From: Flavobacteriales bacterium
GTDB lineage: Bacteria > Bacteroidota > Bacteroidia > Flavobacteriales_F > PHOS-HE28
Reading direction: 5' to 3'
Assembly (NCBI GenBank): GCA_016788635.1
Contig: JAEUSU010000041.1
Span: forward strand, 248,001-312,000
Length of the DNA: 64,000 bases
The notes under the pieces are model-generated. The model saw nothing but the letters and a program-made list of their open reading frames with translations. It did no database searches and was not told the origin of the DNA. How positions within the stretch are numbered: position 1 is the stretch's first letter; every line of letters starts with the position of its first letter. This document shows, in pieces, positions 1-9,997 of this stretch. The position numbers and the translations under genes were made by a program.

Positions 1-1
1 C

Positions 2-2689
2 GCACGCACCGGGACCGACAATGAGCCCTCTGCCCCCGCAGAGTATCGCCGCTCCGTGGCCTGGCAATTGGAGCGCACCAAGGATCCCGCCACGGGCCGC
101 GTGCCGCAGCACATCCGCCGCAAGGAGCTCGCCTTCGCCAAGACCCTGCCTGCGCGCAGCGGGGCCAAGAGCCTGGCCTGGACGCACCGCGGTCCGCGCA
201 ACCGCGGAGGGCGCACGCGCGGCTTCGCCGTGGACGTGACCAACAGCCAGGTGCTGCTGGCCGGAGGTGTCTCCGGTGGCATCTGGCGCAGCACCAATGC
301 TGGGCAGAGCTGGACCAAGACGCTGGCCCCGGCCTTCGTGCAGAACATTTCGTGCCTGGCGCAGGACACGCGCACCGGCAGTGAGCAGGCCTGGTACGCT
401 GGCACGGGCGAGAACTACGGTATCGTCAGCGGCACCAGCTTCACCGCGCTGCTGCCCGGCGATGGCATTTTCAAAAGCATGGACGGCGGGCTCTCCTGGG
501 CGCAGCTTCCTTCCACCGTCGCAGGCGACCATGAGAACTACACGCGCAACGGCAGCTTCAAACAGGTGAACAGCATCTGTGTGGACCCCGTGCGCGCGGA
601 CAGCAATGTGGTGCTCGCGGCCGTGTTCAATGGCATCTTTCGCAGCAATGATGGCGGTGCCACCTGGCGGGCCGTGCTCGGTCTGGACACGACCATCAGC
701 CAGACCAGTGAGTATACCGAGCTGCGTGTGACGTCCACTGGTGTGTACTACGCCTCCATTGGCGTGGGCAGCCCCAGCCGCGGCCTGTGGCGCAGTGCGG
801 ACGGCATCAGCTGGACCAACATCACCCCGGCGGGTTGGAGCCTGAACGCGGAGCGCACCCTCCCCGCTATCGACCCCGGCGATGAGCACGTGGTGTACTG
901 GTTCGCGCGTACGCCCGGCGTGGGCACGCAGGGTCACAGCTTCTGGAAGTACACCTACCTGAGCGGCACTGGGGCGGGTGCCGACGGCGCGTGGGAGAAC
1001 CGCAGCGCCAACCTGCCCAATGGCAGCTGCACGGGCTACTTCAACTTCGATTTCGGCTACATCAACACCCAGAGCAACTACGACATGTGCCTGGCCGTGC
1101 ACCCCACGCTGCCCAACGTGGTCTACCTCGGTGGCACCAGCCTCTACCGCAGCAGTGATGCCTTCACATCCAACGCCAGTACAAAATGGATCGGTGGCTA
1201 CAAGTGCACGCCTTCCGATCCAAAGGACTACGTGTATGACAACCACCACCCGGACCAGCACTGGGTGGCCTTCGATCCAGCGGACCCGACGCGCCTGTAC
1301 AGCACCAACGATGGCGGTGTTCAGGTGAGCACCGATCCGCTGGCGGACAGCGTGCTGTGGACCGACCTCAACACCGGTTACATCACCACGCAGTTCTATA
1401 CCATCCACCTGGAGGAAGGCGAGGCCACCAACGACCTGCTCCTGGGTGGCACACAAGACAACGGTGCGTGGCTGGCCACCTCGGAGGATATCGCGGATGA
1501 CTGGCACTATGTGCACATTGATGATGGGGCCTACGGCGCATTGCCCCAGGGCCTGCCCTTCATCCTCACCAGCAGCCAGGCCGGGCGGCTGTACAAGAAG
1601 ACCCTTGACGCGTCGTACCAGATCACGGGCTTCGAACGCATCGATCCCATCGGCGGCACCAACACCTACAACTTCATCAACCCCTTTGTGCTGGACCCGG
1701 TGAACAACAATGTGCTTTACTGGGTGAGTGCCGCGCGCATCTGGCGCAACAACGACCTGGCGGGCATACCGGTCACCAACAATTGGTACGACCGCATCAG
1801 CACCAACTGGGAGAACCTCAACGCCACGGCCCTGCCCGCCAGTCAGCGCATCACCGCACTGGTCATCAGCCGTGCACGCCACACCACCCTGTTCTACGGC
1901 ACGGTGAACAGCAAGCTGTACCGCTGTGATAGTCTGCATTCCGCCAGCCCTGTGCGCACGGAGATCACCTCACCGCTCTGGCCGGCCAACAGCTACGTGA
2001 GTTGCATCGCGCCCAACGACCTGAACCCCGAGGAATGGCTGCTCACCTTCAGCAACTACGGCATCCCCAGCATCTGGCACACCACCGATGGCGGCACCAC
2101 CTGGACGGATGTGAGCGGCAACCTGGAGGAGAATCCCGATGGCACCGGCAGTGGCCCGGCGGTATTCTGGGCGGCCACCTACGCCACCTGGGAAGGCTTG
2201 GACGACCGCTACTTCGTGGGCACCAGTGCGGGCCTTTACAGCACCGCCCTGCTTGATGGCGCCAACACCATCTGGGAACAGGAGGACCCCAACGGCATCG
2301 GCAACGTGCCGGTGAACATGATCGCCGTGCGCAACAGTGACGGACGTGTCGCGGTGGCCACGCATGGCAATGGGGTGTACAGTGCACAACTGCCTGCGGC
2401 ACCCTTCAGTGTGCCGTCCATCGCATCCACCGGTCTGCTGCCCGCCTGGCCCAATCCGGCGCGGCAGGAGGTGCGCATCGCCCTGCAGGAGCTGAACGGC
2501 CCGCTAGACGTGGTGGTGACCGATGCACGGGGCCGCCTCCTCCTGCAACGCAGGCTGGGCATTGTCACCGGCTCCTGGACCTGGGACCTGCGCACCGCTT
2601 CCGGCGCCCGTGTGCCGGCTGGTATCTGCTTCATCCGCCTCACCGACGCCACCGGCCATGACCGCACCGCCCGCGTGGTCGTCGAATAG
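2..2689 (+). CDS. T9SS-secreted BNR/sortilin-like repeat protein (5' partial)
   Basis: The reading frame is open from the first bases of the window, so the true start and any signal peptide lie upstream; the GTG at 56 is only an internal codon. The body of about 800 residues repeats short blades of the type GG-x-S/T-W (SMDGGLSWAQL, SNDGGATWRAV, TTDGGTTWTDV), the Asp-box signature of BNR/sialidase or sortilin-type beta-propellers. The last ~80 residues look like a type A T9SS sorting domain: an AWPNPARQEVRIAL strand, a DARGRLLLQ turn, and a final PAGICFIRLTD plus RVVVE. This predicts export through the outer membrane and anchoring or release at the cell surface. Whether it is an enzyme or a binding propeller cannot be told; no catalytic glycosidase motif was seen. 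Monocistronic; 112 bp separate it from the next gene. Confidence 0.85.
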   Translation, partial: ARTGTDNEPSAPAEYRRSVAWQLERTKDPATGRVPQHIRRKELAFAKTLPARSGAKSLAWTHRGPRNRGGRTRGFAVDVTNSQVLLAGGVSGGIWRSTNAGQSWTKTLAPAFVQNISCLAQDTRTGSEQAWYAGTGENYGIVSGTSFTALLPGDGIFKSMDGGLSWAQLPSTVAGDHENYTRNGSFKQVNSICVDPVRADSNVVLAAVFNGIFRSNDGGATWRAVLGLDTTISQTSEYTELRVTSTGVYYASIGVGSPSRGLWRSADGISWTNITPAGWSLNAERTLPAIDPGDEHVVYWFARTPGVGTQGHSFWKYTYLSGTGAGADGAWENRSANLPNGSCTGYFNFDFGYINTQSNYDMCLAVHPTLPNVVYLGGTSLYRSSDAFTSNASTKWIGGYKCTPSDPKDYVYDNHHPDQHWVAFDPADPTRLYSTNDGGVQVSTDPLADSVLWTDLNTGYITTQFYTIHLEEGEATNDLLLGGTQDNGAWLATSEDIADDWHYVHIDDGAYGALPQGLPFILTSSQAGRLYKKTLDASYQITGFERIDPIGGTNTYNFINPFVLDPVNNNVLYWVSAARIWRNNDLAGIPVTNNWYDRISTNWENLNATALPASQRITALVISRARHTTLFYGTVNSKLYRCDSLHSASPVRTEITSPLWPANSYVSCIAPNDLNPEEWLLTFSNYGIPSIWHTTDGGTTWTDVSGNLEENPDGTGSGPAVFWAATYATWEGLDDRYFVGTSAGLYSTALLDGANTIWEQEDPNGIGNVPVNMIAVRNSDGRVAVATHGNGVYSAQLPAAPFSVPSIASTGLLPAWPNPARQEVRIALQELNGPLDVVVTDARGRLLLQRRLGIVTGSWTWDLRTASGARVPAGICFIRLTDATGHDRTARVVVE

Positions 2690-2801
2690 CCACAGATGGA
2701 TGGTGCATCGAATATTCCGTGTTCTCCGACTCTCCGTGTGAGACCTCTTCCCATTTTCGCATTCCCCCATTTCCACCTTCTCCCCTTTTCACATTCCTCC
2801 C

Positions 2802-4478
2802 ATGGGCTTCCCCAGTGACCTCGAGATCGCGCAGCGCGCCCACATGAACCCCATCACGGCGGTGGCCGCGCGCCTGGGTATTGACAGCGATGACATCGAA
2901 CTGTATGGCCGCTACAAGGCGAAGCTGCCGCTCACCCTCATCGACGACCACAAGGCCTCATTGGGCCGCTTGATCCTGGTGACCGCGCTGAGCCCCACGC
3001 CAGCGGGGGAAGGCAAGACCACCACCAGCATCGGCCTCAACGAAGGGTTGAACAAGCTCGGTAAAAAGAGCGTGGTGGTACTGCGCGAACCCAGCCTGGG
3101 GCCCGTGTTCGGCATGAAGGGTGGTGCGGCCGGTGGCGGCTATGCGCAGGTGGTGCCCATGGAGGATATCAACCTGCATTTTACCGGCGACTTTGCGGCC
3201 ATTGAGAAGGCCAACAACCTGCTCTCCGCGCTTATCGACAACAACCTGCAGAACCGCAAGCGCTCCCTGGGCATCGACCCACGCACCATCGCTTGGAAAC
3301 GCGTAATGGACATGAACGACCGTGCGCTCCGCCGCATCGTCATCGGCCTAGGTGGTACGGGCAATGGCATGCCACGCGAGGATGGCTTCAACATCACCCC
3401 GGCCAGCGAGGTGATGGCCATCCTGTGCCTCGCACGTAATGTGGAAGACCTCAAAGCGCGCCTGGCGAACATCTACGTGGGCCAGACTTTCGACCGGCGC
3501 CCCATCTACGCCCGCGACCTCAATGCGCAGGGCGCCATGGCCATCCTGCTCAAGGATGCCATCAAGCCCAACCTGGTGCAGACCTTGGAGGGTAACCCCG
3601 CGATCTTGCACGGCGGCCCCTTCGCCAACATCGCGCAGGGTGTGAACAGTGTGCTGGCCACCCAGATGGGCCTTAGCCTGGGTGATTATGTGGTGACCGA
3701 GGCGGGCTTCGGCGCCGACCTGGGGGCGGAGAAGTTCTTCGACATCAAGTGCCGTGCAGCGGGGCTGAAGCCGCGTGCCGCGGTGATCGTGGCCACCATC
3801 CGCGCCTTGCGTTTCCATGGTGGGTCGGACATCAAGGAGGTGAACCAGCCCAGCGTGGAGCGTGTGCGTGTGGGCCTGGAGAACCTGGGGCGCCACATCG
3901 CCAACATCGCCAAGTTCGGCGTGAAGAGCGTGGTGGCCATCAACAACTTCCCCACGGACACGCCGGAGGAGATCGCGCTCGTGCAGGAATACTGTGCGAA
4001 CAAGGGCAGCAGGGCGGTGCTGGCGGAAGGCTTCGCACGTGGAGGCGACGGCATGACAGACCTGGCGCGTGCGGTGGTGGAGGTGGTGGAGAAGGGCGAG
4101 AGCCGCTTCCACCCGCTCTACGAACTGGAGATGAGCATCGAGGGGAAGATCGAGACCATCGCCCGCGAGATCTACCGGGCGGACCGCGTGATCTATGGCG
4201 GCGAGGCGCAGGCCGCGCTCAAACGCATCAAGACGCTGGGGTTGGAGCACCTGCCCGTGTGCATGGCCAAGACACAGTACAGCTTCAGCGACGACCCCAA
4301 ACTGCGCAACGCGCCCGAAGGCTTCAAGGTCACCGTGAATGATATCGAGATCGCGGCCGGTGCTGGCTTCGTCATCCCCATCCTCGGTACCATCATGCGC
4401 ATGCCCGGCCTGCCGGACGTGCCCGCCGCCGAAGGCATGGACATCGATGCCACCGGCGTGATCAGCGGGTTGAGCTGA
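2802..4478 (+). CDS. fhs: Formate--tetrahydrofolate ligase
   Basis: ATP-dependent ligation of formate to tetrahydrofolate giving 10-formyl-THF in cytosolic one-carbon metabolism. The 558 residues match the usual length of the bacterial enzyme. The P-loop TPAGEGKTTTSIG lies at residues ~66-78. The family stretches EPSLGPVFGMKGGAAGGGYAQ and FTGDFAAIEKANNLL follow, and the C-terminus ends in PGLPDVPAAEGMDID as in the family. The ATG at 2802 sits behind a pyrimidine-rich leader without a clear Shine-Dalgarno. It stands alone, with no folD or fchA beside it; glyA lies about 41 kb away in the same window. Confidence 0.97.
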   Translation: MGFPSDLEIAQRAHMNPITAVAARLGIDSDDIELYGRYKAKLPLTLIDDHKASLGRLILVTALSPTPAGEGKTTTSIGLNEGLNKLGKKSVVVLREPSLGPVFGMKGGAAGGGYAQVVPMEDINLHFTGDFAAIEKANNLLSALIDNNLQNRKRSLGIDPRTIAWKRVMDMNDRALRRIVIGLGGTGNGMPREDGFNITPASEVMAILCLARNVEDLKARLANIYVGQTFDRRPIYARDLNAQGAMAILLKDAIKPNLVQTLEGNPAILHGGPFANIAQGVNSVLATQMGLSLGDYVVTEAGFGADLGAEKFFDIKCRAAGLKPRAAVIVATIRALRFHGGSDIKEVNQPSVERVRVGLENLGRHIANIAKFGVKSVVAINNFPTDTPEEIALVQEYCANKGSRAVLAEGFARGGDGMTDLARAVVEVVEKGESRFHPLYELEMSIEGKIETIAREIYRADRVIYGGEAQAALKRIKTLGLEHLPVCMAKTQYSFSDDPKLRNAPEGFKVTVNDIEIAAGAGFVIPILGTIMRMPGLPDVPAAEGMDIDATGVISGLS

Positions 4479-4493
4479 GCCGGCCGGTCCGGA

Positions 4494-6713
4494 TCACAGG
4501 TTCTCCTCGATGAACTTCGTCATCATCTCGAAGAGGTGAAGACGAGTGGCCCCGCCATAGATGCCGTGGTTCCGGTCCGGGTACATGAACTGCTCGAAGG
4601 GCTTGTTGCGGCGCACCAGACTGTTCACCATCTCGGCGGCGTTCTGGTAATGCACATTGTCATCCGCCAGGCCGTGCACGATCAGGTACTTTCCCTTGAG
4701 CTTCTCCACATGATTGATCGGGCTGTTGTCGTCATAGCCTGAGGCATTGTCCTTGGGCAGCCCCATGTAGCGCTCGGTGTAGATGGTGTCGTAGAAGCGC
4801 CAGTTGCTCACGGGTGCCACGGCGATGGCAGCCTTGAACACGTCGGCACCCTTGGTGATGCAGAGGCTGCTCATGTAGCCGCCGTAACTCCAGCCCCAGA
4901 TGCCGATGCGTTCGCCATCCACCCAGGGCTGGCCTTGGAGCCACTTCGCCGCGCCGATCATGTCCTCGGTCTCGTACCTGCCCAGCTGTCCGTAGGTCAC
5001 ATGCCGCCAGTCGCGACCACGATGGCCCGTACCACGCGGGTCCACACACACCACCACGTAGCCCTTTTGTGCAAGCAACTGGAACCACAGGCCATTGCGG
5101 CCTTCCCACTGGTCGAGCACTTCGTTGCTGTTGGGGCCGCTGTACTGCGTCATCCAAACAGGGTATTTGGCGCGGCTGTCGAAGTTGACGGGCTTCAACA
5201 TCCAGCCGTTCAGCGTCACACCCGGAGACACTTCGCACTGGAAGAACTCATAGGGCCGTATGCCGAACTCGGGTAGCCGGGCCTTCAGTTTCGCATTGTC
5301 CTTCAGGGTGCGGATGAGCTTTCCATTGCCATCATGCAGCGTCACCACGGGTGGGCTGTCCAATGTGCTGCGCGTATTGATGAAGTAGCGGAAGCCCTCG
5401 CTGAACTCCGCATTGTTCACGCCGCCTGCGGGGCTCAGTTGCACCAGGTTCTTGCCGTTGAGGCCCAGGCTCCACACCTCCTGGTGCTTGGGGTCCTTCA
5501 GTGCGGCGGAGAAGAGCACGCGTTTGTTCCGGGCATCCACACCCTTCACCCCGATCACATCGTAGTTGCCGGCGGTCACGGGCCGCTGCACCCTGCCATC
5601 CATGCTGCACCAGTACACGTGGTTCCAGCCGTTGCGCTCGCTGGTGAGCACGAAGCCGCTGCCATCTGGCAGGAAGAAGAGGTCGTCCGTCACTTCCACA
5701 TAGGTGCGGCTGGTGTCGCGGAAGATGGGCTTCGCCTTCAATCCCAACTGGGCCGGGCGCAGCAGGGGGACGTTCACCGTGTAGATCACCTTCTCGTTCT
5801 GCAGCCTGTTCATGCGCATGAACCAGAGCACGTCGTCGTTCGTGGTCCAGCCCAGGCGCGGGATGTAGGGTTCCGCCAGGTCGTCGCCCAGCGGGACCTG
5901 TGTGGTGGTGCCGTTGCGCAGATCGAACACGTACAGGCTCACCTGGCTGTTCTCCTCACCGGCCTTGGGGTATTTGAAGCGGTAGTCCTCCGGGTACAGC
6001 TGCCCACGGTAGTAGGTCAGGTTGAACTCCTTCACACGGCTTTCATCGCTGCGGAGGTAGAGCAGGCGCGTGCTGTTGGGGCTCCACTCGTAGCCGCGCA
6101 CCAGGGTGAATTCCTCCTCGTACACCCAATCGGTGGCGCCGTTGATCACTTCGTTCCATTTGCCGTCCTGCGTTACCCGGGTCTCCTTCATGCCATCGAG
6201 CTCCACGATGTACAGGTCGTTGTCACGAACGAAGGCGGCTTTCTGCCCATCCGGGCTGAAGGTGGCCAGGCGCTGCGCGCTCCCGGTGGTATCGCTCAGG
6301 GCGCGCAGCTTCTTCGTGGCCAGTTCATACACGTAATGGCGCGCAGTGTAGCTGTAGCGGTAAATGGCCTCGCTCTCCGTTTCGATCAACAACTGCTTTT
6401 CGTCCGCGCTGAAGCTGTAGCCGTCCATCTCCAGGGACTTGTCCGCACCGGGCAGCACCAGGTCCTTGGCGGTGAGCAGCGTGGCCACCGTGTCGCCCGT
6501 GGCATAGGCGCATTTGAAGATGGCGGCGGTACCGTCCTTCTGCCGGCCGAGCACGGTGTAGTGCAGACCATCCTTCATGCTGGCCAGGCCTCCCACACCC
6601 TCCGCACCGAAGGTGGGGCTGGCCCAGATCTCCTGGTTGGTCAGGGTTTTCTGGGCATGGAGCAGCGTGGTGGTCACGAAGGCAAGAAGGAGCGCGGTAT
6701 GCTTGAGCGACAT
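4494..6713 (-). CDS. Prolyl oligopeptidase family serine peptidase, DPP-IV type (S9B)
   Basis: Removes X-Pro (or X-Ala) dipeptides from peptide N-termini in the periplasm or on the cell surface. A cleavable signal peptide occupies residues 1-20 (hydrophobic run ending LLHAQ). A beta-propeller domain follows and carries the DPP-IV double-glutamate motif (DWVYEEEF), which anchors the substrate amino terminus. The alpha/beta-hydrolase domain has the nucleophile in GWSYGGY (Ser ~609), Asp in HGLADDNVH (~685) and His in DRNHGI (~716). The 739-aa length is typical. Convergent with fhs (15 bp gap). A TAACTTGC box at 6742-6749 lies 28 nt upstream of the start. Confidence 0.95.
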   Translation of the reverse strand: MSLKHTALLLAFVTTTLLHAQKTLTNQEIWASPTFGAEGVGGLASMKDGLHYTVLGRQKDGTAAIFKCAYATGDTVATLLTAKDLVLPGADKSLEMDGYSFSADEKQLLIETESEAIYRYSYTARHYVYELATKKLRALSDTTGSAQRLATFSPDGQKAAFVRDNDLYIVELDGMKETRVTQDGKWNEVINGATDWVYEEEFTLVRGYEWSPNSTRLLYLRSDESRVKEFNLTYYRGQLYPEDYRFKYPKAGEENSQVSLYVFDLRNGTTTQVPLGDDLAEPYIPRLGWTTNDDVLWFMRMNRLQNEKVIYTVNVPLLRPAQLGLKAKPIFRDTSRTYVEVTDDLFFLPDGSGFVLTSERNGWNHVYWCSMDGRVQRPVTAGNYDVIGVKGVDARNKRVLFSAALKDPKHQEVWSLGLNGKNLVQLSPAGGVNNAEFSEGFRYFINTRSTLDSPPVVTLHDGNGKLIRTLKDNAKLKARLPEFGIRPYEFFQCEVSPGVTLNGWMLKPVNFDSRAKYPVWMTQYSGPNSNEVLDQWEGRNGLWFQLLAQKGYVVVCVDPRGTGHRGRDWRHVTYGQLGRYETEDMIGAAKWLQGQPWVDGERIGIWGWSYGGYMSSLCITKGADVFKAAIAVAPVSNWRFYDTIYTERYMGLPKDNASGYDDNSPINHVEKLKGKYLIVHGLADDNVHYQNAAEMVNSLVRRNKPFEQFMYPDRNHGIYGGATRLHLFEMMTKFIEENL

Positions 6714-6741
6714 GTGGGGAAGGGGTTCGGACGGAAGGTTG

Positions 6742-6749
6742 GCAAGTTA
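6742..6749 (-). promoter_or_regulatory. Candidate -7 element (TAACTTGC) of the DPP-IV gene
   Basis: Reads TAACTTGC on the minus strand, close to the Bacteroidota -7 consensus TAnnTTTG. It is 28 nt from the ATG at 6713. Assigned by sequence similarity only. Confidence 0.4.
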
Positions 6750-6889
6750 GCAGGGGCCTGAATAGACCTGCGTGCTGCCTGCAACAAGGCGCACGCTTCA
6801 TCCCAAGCGCTGTGCCGGATCAACGCACAGGAACTGGACCCGCCGATCGGCCAGTTGAATGGATGTGCGGTTTGCATGGCATGTTCACC

Positions 6890-8218
6890 TCACCGCTCCA
6901 CGAAGTCCATGTCCCTGCTGAAGGTCTCCTGGCTGCGCCACGTGGCCCATGCGGCCAGTGCGATCACCACCATCCCCACCAGCAGCGCACCAGTAACGTT
7001 GCCGAATGGGACTGCCAGGTAACGGAACGCGCTGGTGATGGGCCACACACTGCCGCGCACGAAGTTGGGCGCGGTGGTGGCCACGGTGCCGCGCAAATTG
7101 GTGCCGAACTGTTCGCTGGCCACCGTGGCGAAGATCACCCAGTAGCCCGTGGCGATGCCCAGGAAGAGGCACATCCAATTGTAGTTGGCGATGCTGGCGC
7201 CGCGCATGCCAAAGAGGAAGATCAGCGTGAGCAGCAGGTTCAGCGCGAGGTAGAGCAGGATCACCTTGCGACGGCTGCGCTGCCATTGGCTCAGCAGTCC
7301 GCTCAGCAGGTCGCCGATGCTCAGGCCGATGTACGCATAGCGGATCGCCGTGCCGTTGATCTGCTTCAACCCGTCGGCATCGAGAGCTGATGTGTCGATC
7401 TGCAGTTCGGGCACGAACACATCCTGCGAGAGGCTGACAAGGACGCCGATCACATACCAGATGGGCACGCCGATGAGGATGCAGTTGAGGTAGCGCTGGA
7501 AACGGGCGCGGTCCAGGAAGAGCATGCGCAGGTCGCCCTTGCGCACCGTGCTCTTCGCCATGTGCGTAAAGAGCCCGCTCTCGAAGGTGCCTACGCGCAG
7601 GATGAGCAGGGCCAGGCCCATGGCACCGCCCACCACGTAGGCCACCTGCCAGTTCATCAGGCGCGGCCCACCAAGGCTTTCAATGAGGAGCGCGATGCCC
7701 TGCCCATGGCCGCCCACAATGCTGGCGAAGACCGCGCCCAGTGCACCCACCGTCACCACGATGAGGGTTCCGTATCCGCGTTTCTCTCGCGGCATGGTCT
7801 CCGCGATCAAGGTGATGCCCGCGCCCAGTTCGCCCGCCAGACCAACACCGGCGACGAAGCGCACGATGGCATAGGTGGTGAGGTCGTAGGTGAAGGCGTT
7901 GGCGACGTTCGCCAGTGAATAGAGCAGGATGCTGCCGAAGAGCACCGTGATGCGCCCCTTGCGATCGCCCCAGATGCCCCAGAGCACGCCGCCCACGAGC
8001 ATGCCGAACATCTGCCAGTTGAAGAGGCTGATGCCGATGTCCTTGATGTCCGGATGCCCCACGCCCAGAATGAACTCGAGGCTCTCGCGCTTCACCACGT
8101 TGAAGAGCACCAGGTCGTAGATGTCCACGAAATAGCCCAGCGCGGCCACCAGCACGAGCAGGAAGGTGCGGCCTGGAAAAATGTTCCTCATGGCTCGGGC
8201 GAAGGAAGTGAACTTCAT
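6890..8218 (-). CDS. MFS transporter (metabolite:H+ symporter type)
   Basis: A 442-residue inner-membrane protein with about 12 hydrophobic segments. It carries the major facilitator signature GDRKGR in the loop between TM2 and TM3, and PREKRGYGTL in the middle loop. The overall pattern (GYFVDIYDLVLFNV at the first helix) resembles the sugar/metabolite:H+ symporter subfamily; the substrate is unknown. The frame is open further upstream to 8380, but MKFTSFARAMRN at 8218 gives a normal N-terminus and avoids overlap with the divergent gene. The 66-bp divergent spacer to the next gene must hold both promoters. Confidence 0.88.
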   Translation of the reverse strand: MKFTSFARAMRNIFPGRTFLLVLVAALGYFVDIYDLVLFNVVKRESLEFILGVGHPDIKDIGISLFNWQMFGMLVGGVLWGIWGDRKGRITVLFGSILLYSLANVANAFTYDLTTYAIVRFVAGVGLAGELGAGITLIAETMPREKRGYGTLIVVTVGALGAVFASIVGGHGQGIALLIESLGGPRLMNWQVAYVVGGAMGLALLILRVGTFESGLFTHMAKSTVRKGDLRMLFLDRARFQRYLNCILIGVPIWYVIGVLVSLSQDVFVPELQIDTSALDADGLKQINGTAIRYAYIGLSIGDLLSGLLSQWQRSRRKVILLYLALNLLLTLIFLFGMRGASIANYNWMCLFLGIATGYWVIFATVASEQFGTNLRGTVATTAPNFVRGSVWPITSAFRYLAVPFGNVTGALLVGMVVIALAAWATWRSQETFSRDMDFVER

Positions 8219-8283
8219 GGGAAGGCCGGTGAAGGTTCCTTTCAGTGCCCGACCTTTGTTCGGTGACCGGAGCCCGTTTGCTG

Positions 8284-9138
8284 ATGTGGTGTGGCCTGGG
8301 GGCCGCTTGGGGTTTTTCATTCCCCCGTGAACGCCTGCCGTATGACTTGTTCCATCCGGCAGCGGTCCATCCCCTTTCACCTGCCTATGTGGAGCTGTCA
8401 GCCCTTACGGATGTGGACAGCAGCACCGTGGCCTTCGTGCAGGATGAGCTGGCCACCATATTCCACTTTTCAATGCGGACCGGCAAGGTGGAGCGCACGT
8501 TGCCCTTTGGTGCGCCAGGTGACATGGAGGGGCTGACCCGGGTGGGCGTGGAGTACTTCGCCCTGCGCAGCGATGGGTTGATCTATCGCCTGCGCGAGGA
8601 GTCCGGGCGATTGATCACGCTGGACACCATACGGCTGAACGTGCCGAACCGGAACATCGAAGGGCTCGGGTACGACGAGCGCTACCAGCGGATACTGATC
8701 TCGCCGAAGGACATCGCGAAAGGTCCGGACCATGACGAGCGCCTGCTGTATGCGATGGACGCACGTGCACCCAACGGCCGGACCGAGGTGGTGCTGCGGC
8801 TCGACCTGAACGACCTGGTCGCACAGGCGAAAGCCAGGGGGGTGGCACTTCCACTGCGCATCACGCCCAAAGGAGTCACCGTGCCGGGGTTGAAGCTGCG
8901 GTACTCCTCGGTCGCATTGCATCCGTTCACCGACCATTACTATCTGCTCTCCGCGGTGGACCGGACCCTGCTCGTGGTGGATAGAAAGGGGGTGCTGGTG
9001 GACTTGAAGCAGTTGGATGCGACCTTGCTTCCCAAGCCGGAGGGGATCACCTTCCTGCCTTCCGGCGACCTGGTGCTCAGCAGCGAGGGCAAGGGTTCAC
9101 CACCGGTGATCGTGCGGTACACGTACCAGGGACGATGA
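8284..9138 (+). CDS. SdiA-regulated-like beta-propeller protein
   Basis: A 284-residue protein. Residues from ~35 on (LSALTDVDSSTVAFVQDE, then NIEGLGYDERYQRILI and KPEGITFLPSGDLVLSSEG) match the SdiA-regulated (PF06977-type) propeller pattern. A hydrophobic N-terminus suggests export to the periplasm. Members are found in many Bacteroidota, but their biochemical role is not established. A GTG start at 8245 is possible. ATG 8284 is preferred because a GGAG lies 10 nt upstream and it leaves a usable divergent promoter region. Confidence 0.72.
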   Translation: MWCGLGAAWGFSFPRERLPYDLFHPAAVHPLSPAYVELSALTDVDSSTVAFVQDELATIFHFSMRTGKVERTLPFGAPGDMEGLTRVGVEYFALRSDGLIYRLREESGRLITLDTIRLNVPNRNIEGLGYDERYQRILISPKDIAKGPDHDERLLYAMDARAPNGRTEVVLRLDLNDLVAQAKARGVALPLRITPKGVTVPGLKLRYSSVALHPFTDHYYLLSAVDRTLLVVDRKGVLVDLKQLDATLLPKPEGITFLPSGDLVLSSEGKGSPPVIVRYTYQGR

Positions 9139-9151
9139 ATATCGGGATCCT

Positions 9152-9994
9152 TCACACCTCCCGGTCCCGTTGCATGCCGGGCAGCATGGCCCCGCAGCGG
9201 TGGCAATGCCTGGCGCCATCCGGATGTTCGGTGTTCCCGCACTGCTCACAGACCGTGTGGCGCATGTTGCGCGACTGCCGGGCAAGCTCCACGCTCACGA
9301 TGCCGGTGGGGATGGCGATGATGGCGTAGCCCAGGATCATGATGGCCGAGGCGAGCGCCTGTCCGAGCGCGGTCACCGGGGCGATGTCGCCGTAGCCCAC
9401 GGTGGTGAGGGTGACGATCGCCCAGTAGATGCTGCGCGGAATGCTGGTGAAGCCGGCCTCGGGACTTTCCACCAGGTACATGATGGTGCCGAACACGCTC
9501 ACCAGGGCCAGCACGGCCAGCATGAACACAAGGATGCGGTGGCGGCTGGCAAGCAGGGCCAGCAGGAGCAGCCGTGCCTCGCGCACATAGTTGAAGAGGT
9601 TGAACACGCGGAACACGCGCAACAAGCGCAGGCTGCGCACGATGGCCAGGGCCTGCACGCCTGGCAGGAAAAGACTGAGCCAGGTGGGCAGCACGGCCGC
9701 GAGGTCCACCAGGCCATACCCGCTGGTCACGTACTTGCGCCGGTCGGTGCTGATCCACACACGCAGCGCGTACTCCACCGTGAAAAGGATGGTGATGACC
9801 CACTCCGCGATGCGCAGCCAACGTCCATATTCCGCGCGTACCTCCTTTACGCTCTCCAGCAGCACCAGCACCACGCTGATGAGGATGAGCCAGAGCAGCA
9901 CCACGTCGAACAGGCGGCCGGCGCGTGTGTCCGTGCCGAAGATCACGCGGCGCAGCGAGCGCTTCAGGTCGTTCGGTGGTGCGGCGTTGGCCAT
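9152..9994 (-). CDS. Voltage-gated-type potassium channel with C-terminal zinc ribbon
   Basis: A six-helix cation channel subunit of 280 residues. The S4 helix bears regularly spaced arginines (VRSLRLLRVFRVF). The pore carries the K+ selectivity filter TVGYGD, followed by an S6 helix with a glycine hinge (IMILGYAIIAIPTG). The cytosolic tail is short and ends in a double-CxxC zinc-ribbon (CEQCGN...CHRCGA), an unusual replacement for the RCK or cNMP domain that often gates such channels. It lies 3 nt downstream of the bestrophin gene in the same operon, so the two channels are probably co-expressed. The ligand or redox meaning of the zinc ribbon is inference. Confidence 0.93.
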   Translation of the reverse strand: MANAAPPNDLKRSLRRVIFGTDTRAGRLFDVVLLWLILISVVLVLLESVKEVRAEYGRWLRIAEWVITILFTVEYALRVWISTDRRKYVTSGYGLVDLAAVLPTWLSLFLPGVQALAIVRSLRLLRVFRVFNLFNYVREARLLLLALLASRHRILVFMLAVLALVSVFGTIMYLVESPEAGFTSIPRSIYWAIVTLTTVGYGDIAPVTALGQALASAIMILGYAIIAIPTGIVSVELARQSRNMRHTVCEQCGNTEHPDGARHCHRCGAMLPGMQRDREV

Positions 9995-9997
9995 TGG

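Noticed and set aside
5334..6761. 475-residue plus-strand frame opposite the DPP-IV gene
   Set aside because: Antisense of a peptidase with intact catalytic triad; low-complexity His/Val/Ala composition, no recognisable motif.
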